A stretch of DNA of 64,000 nt from Microvelia longipes (Eukaryota > Arthropoda > Insecta > Hemiptera > Veliidae). Shown here piece by piece: positions 61,101-64,000 of this stretch (position 1 is its first letter; the number at the start of each line of letters is the position of its first letter). The stretch is from assembly GCA_018340805.1 (NCBI GenBank), contig JACMZG010001911.1, positions 53,955,571-54,019,570 on the forward strand, written 5' to 3'. The translations under genes and the position numbers were made by a program. Below the pieces are notes generated by a model. It was not told the origin of the DNA and searched no databases. It was given only the letters and a program-made list of their open reading frames with translations.

Positions 61101-63174
61101 TATTTATTTAATTAATTAGCAAGATTTGTTTTAGTACATAAAAAAATATTAATAGTAAAATTATTTTTATAATTTTGGACAATTAAACCAAACTTGAAAT
61201 TTGGTTTAAAAAAATAGATGTATTTATAAAAGGTCATTTGGTAAGGGTTAAATGAGCCCAATTTACCCATCCTCCCTTTATTAGGTTTCAGGCAGGTTAG
61301 TGTTGCTGAACTTTCATTACAATGACAGCAAAACCACAATAAATAATACCCTATAAAATCCAAAACTAACCCCTGGATAGAGCATTAATTTTAGCAACGA
61401 ATGCTAAGAGTCCTAATCAAAATAAAGGTAACCCTTAAGGATACTCTAAATACAAACAAAGATACAAACATTTGACTTGTAATTGCAAACAATATTTTTG
61501 TAACTTGTTGCATGAAGTTGTAACTTTTGAATTCAAAGTAGAGTTATTAATTAAGTTAAGTTGAAAGATAAAAACAGTCAGGCAAAAGACATTATTCAAA
61601 TATTATTTTAGATAATAAAATAAAACAATACAGATATATAGAAACTTTTATCTCCTGCCCTTTCATTTTTTAATTAAATAATAAGTGATCCATTATTTAT
61701 TTTCATCCTTACATCCATCCAAAATATAACCTTAAAAAATATTTTAAACTATTGCAAACAAAAGTTTTAAATATTAAAAATCTTTATTTTTAAATGATAT
61801 CAATTTTTTTTAAAAATGATAAATTTAAAACACTATTTTCAATATTTTGTTATAATCAACCAAAATATAATAATCAAATAAAACCATTTTCATTACAAAA
61901 TACAGCAAAAGAAAATAGGCAATTAAAAGAAGGTGATATTAATGAAAGTAGACAACAGTAAGGCTTCTGATAATGTTTCCCAATTTATTTTTCAAAGCAT
62001 AATTTTTATCTCGAATGACATAAAAAACAAAAAACTTTCTTGCTTTTATATATTTTTTATTCTAATTTACTTCTTTTATAAAAAATCAAAGGTTAAAAAA
62101 ATGAAAGGTATTTAAATCATTTTTCAATTAAAGGAAAACATGTTTCCTCTGGAATTAGCCAAAATGAAATATAGTAATGTATTTTGTGATAAAAGCACGA
62201 GAAAGTTTGTTTTTTACATTTATATTCTAAAACAGAAGAAACAGAAACAAAGTATTATTAAACATTTCAAAAATAATACAAATAAAAAATTATCAAAAAT
62301 CTTTGATAAATATTAGTAAATTGTCGTTTATATCAAATAGTTGTTGATAGCATAGACTTAACAAATCTATAATTGGTAAGGTAATAAAGTTTTAGGGGTA
62401 AAATTTTATAATGCTCTAAATAGTTACAGTCAAATAGTTCTCAGTTTAATTATTCATCCTAAGCTTCAACCAATTTCCTCTGAACTTGCAAACCACTGAT
62501 TATAGAAAATTATAGAAAACCACAAGCTGCTCAGCAACTTAGTTAATAAACAATGTTCCTGACGTCTTACTGGACTCAGAATACATCAAAATAATATCTG
62601 AATATGAAGTTAAAATAATTTTTTAAATAAGTAAATAAATAAATAAATTTTAAATAAGTAATTATTTAAAAAATTACTTAAAATGTTTGCAATTACTTTG
62701 AAATGCAAAATGACCACCACCTTTATACGCCACATTGGGTTTTTCTCAAATGGAGTTAGTTTTTCTACTCATAGGACTAAAGTTTGGTACCAAGTTTTAT
62801 CAAATTCAGTTAGCCTGTGTTGCTTGAACCATGCTCACAATAAAACACTTTTTATTCCTTTATTTTTTATCTTTAAGGATAGAACAAGGATATTTAATGT
62901 ATTTTTTTCGATTAGGAAGTAAAATACAGCTGTTCACTTTTGCTTACACCCTATAAACACGAGAAGTACAGGATGATACCCATTAGACAAAATAAAGATC
63001 TCTTAACAATTTTTCTGAATAATTTTTACAGACCACTGAAGTTCTCTTACTTTCTTTATCTCAAAACATAAATGCACACAAATGAAGCTAAGATGATTCT
63101 TAGAGAATTCTCAAAGAGAAAGATTTTATCCGAATAAAAATCAATTTTATATCTTTTTTCACTTGAAGTAATCT
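55111..63174. other. long AT-rich noncoding stretch
   Basis: About 8 kb with no gene that can be supported. At 56411-56451, TTGTTTTGTTAAG is followed by a stretch that, in the phase left by exon 4 of the tetraspanin, would read GNRDKKKNFKEK and stop. It resembles the 40606 candidate in its NRDK but has a weak acceptor and is probably chance. Small hydrophobic open frames at 59931-60155, 61112-61363, 61933-62115 and 62683-62922 have no recognisable family. Confidence 0.5.
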
Positions 63175-63265
63175 TAATTTTACAGCTTAACTTAGGTTTC
63201 CGATTCTGGAAGAATTTTAAACCCAAGACCTCTCTAATACCTCTGAGATCTACCAACTAAGCAGC
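63175..63265 (-). repeat. tRNA-like fragment
   Basis: On the minus strand, TTAGCTGCTTAGTTGGTAGA is a good box A and GGTCTTGGGTTTAAAATTC a weak box B. Pairing is too poor for a working tRNA. Confidence 0.4.
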
Positions 63266-63389
63266 TAATATTGTATAACACAGTATCCAATATAACCTTA
63301 TTAAGACACAAACTTATTAGGAAAACAAAACTTAAAGAGGTGAGAGCTAAGTCAGTATAACATTTTTAAAAGATAAGAATAACGCTTTT

Positions 63390-63462
63390 TTTAATAGCTT
63401 AGTTAGTATACCATTTGAGAAACAATTGTAGATCTAGGGTTCAGATCCCTGATTAATATATT
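63390..63462 (+). repeat. tRNA-like fragment
   Basis: AATAGCTTAGTTAGTATACC (box A) and TCTAGGGTTCAGATCCCTGA (box B, with a 5-bp pairing T-stem) at tRNA-like spacing. The acceptor stem does not close convincingly, so I call a tRNA pseudogene or SINE head. Confidence 0.45.
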
Positions 63463-63579
63463 TTTATTTAAGTAAGGCCAAATAACCCAGGAAGAAAGGC
63501 ATTTTTTTTCTTAAAAATGAAAATCTATATGATAAAATTTTATATAAAACATAATATAAGAATAAATTATTTGATACAC

Positions 63580-64000
63580 TTATCCTCAATACTTCTAACT
63601 CGCTTCCCTCGTCCGCAGACAATAAATACATTTTTTTTATTTCCAGTGGTCACCCATGCAGGCACTGACCATGCTCGATGCTGATTAACTTTTATGATCC
63701 AACAAAAACTGTAGATAGATATACTTCCCCTATTGGAACGAAACTTAGTATACGTGTTTATTACGTAAAGGTATACACTTGTACAAAGTTTCAACTCAAT
63801 TGGATTATTTTCAGATTTATTAAAATTTTTGAAACTTACAAGTTAGTTGATAAAAATTGAACTAATGCTGATATATTATTACATGCGAGCCAAATTTCAA
63901 ACGGATCAACAAATTTTTCTATGTTTTAGGAATTTTCAAAATTTTAGCTGGTTCTTTATTTCCGTTAATGATGTCATAAAAAAGCTATTTTCCAGATAGC
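63580..64000 (+). repeat. family A repeat with clear inverted 5S-like segment, cut by window end
   Basis: ACTCGCTTCCCTCGTCCGCAG leads to an inverted 5S-like segment at about 63645-63695. On the minus strand this reads AAGTTAATCAGCATCGAGC and CATGGTCAGTGCC...ATGGGTGACC, the box-C/3' half of 5S rRNA. Then come CTATTGGAACGAAACTTAGTA, GTATACACTTGTACAAAGTT, TTGAACTAATGCTGATAT and CATGCGAGCCAAATTTCAAA, in the order seen at 6535-7060. The open frames here are incidental. Confidence 0.7.

Noticed and set aside
63390..63462. Functional tRNA gene
   Set aside because: Boxes A and B are present but the acceptor and anticodon stems do not pair well by eye; kept only as a tRNA-like repeat.

Overview
This is AT-rich animal nuclear DNA, most likely from an insect. 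It has one multi-exon gene with canonical GT-AG introns and no operon-like gene packing. It also has abundant microsatellites and minisatellites, tRNA- and 5S-related dispersed repeats, a Ty1/copia retrotransposon primed by an initiator-tRNA half as in Drosophila copia, and a foldback-type DNA transposon. Species cannot be fixed from the sequence; an insect with an expanded genome is an inference.

One protein-coding gene can be supported end to end: a plus-strand tetraspanin in five coding exons (15614-16202, 17721-18036, 19229-19377, 35882-36055, 37011-37075). Junction phases (1, 2, 1, 1) all agree. The product is 430 residues from the first ATG or 401 from the second. It has four membrane segments, a CCG-containing six-cysteine large loop and an unusually long (~128 residue) cytoplasmic tail. 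Possible alternative last exons lie at 40606 and, much more weakly, at 56416. No other gene could be supported.

Layout: 1-15597 is noncoding upstream DNA with inverted-repeat elements (386-547, 4028-4894, 10084-10204), minisatellites, a 190-bp duplication and copies of a modular repeat carrying a 5S-rRNA-like segment. Intron 3 (19378-35881, 16.5 kb) contains a TA microsatellite, a MITE-like element, a 46-bp tandem array and, at 27721-35722, a complete foldback element. The foldback has long inverted arms made of a ~157-bp tandem satellite and is bounded by 9-bp target duplications. A 3.4-kb internally deleted copia (31963-35388) has jumped into its right arm. The right end of the foldback lies about 150 bp before exon 4. 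Downstream of the gene, 37.2-64 kb is very AT-rich noncoding DNA with several short inverted-repeat elements and two more minisatellites. It also holds a ~1-kb remnant of a tyrosine-recombinase element (52673-53666) lying between two ~265-bp direct repeats, and a last copy of the 5S-like repeat running off the window end.

The strongest items for follow-up are the foldback element with its nested copia inside the tetraspanin intron, the tyrosine-recombinase remnant with repeated terminal motifs, the modular 5S-like repeat family, and the candidate alternative tetraspanin C-termini.
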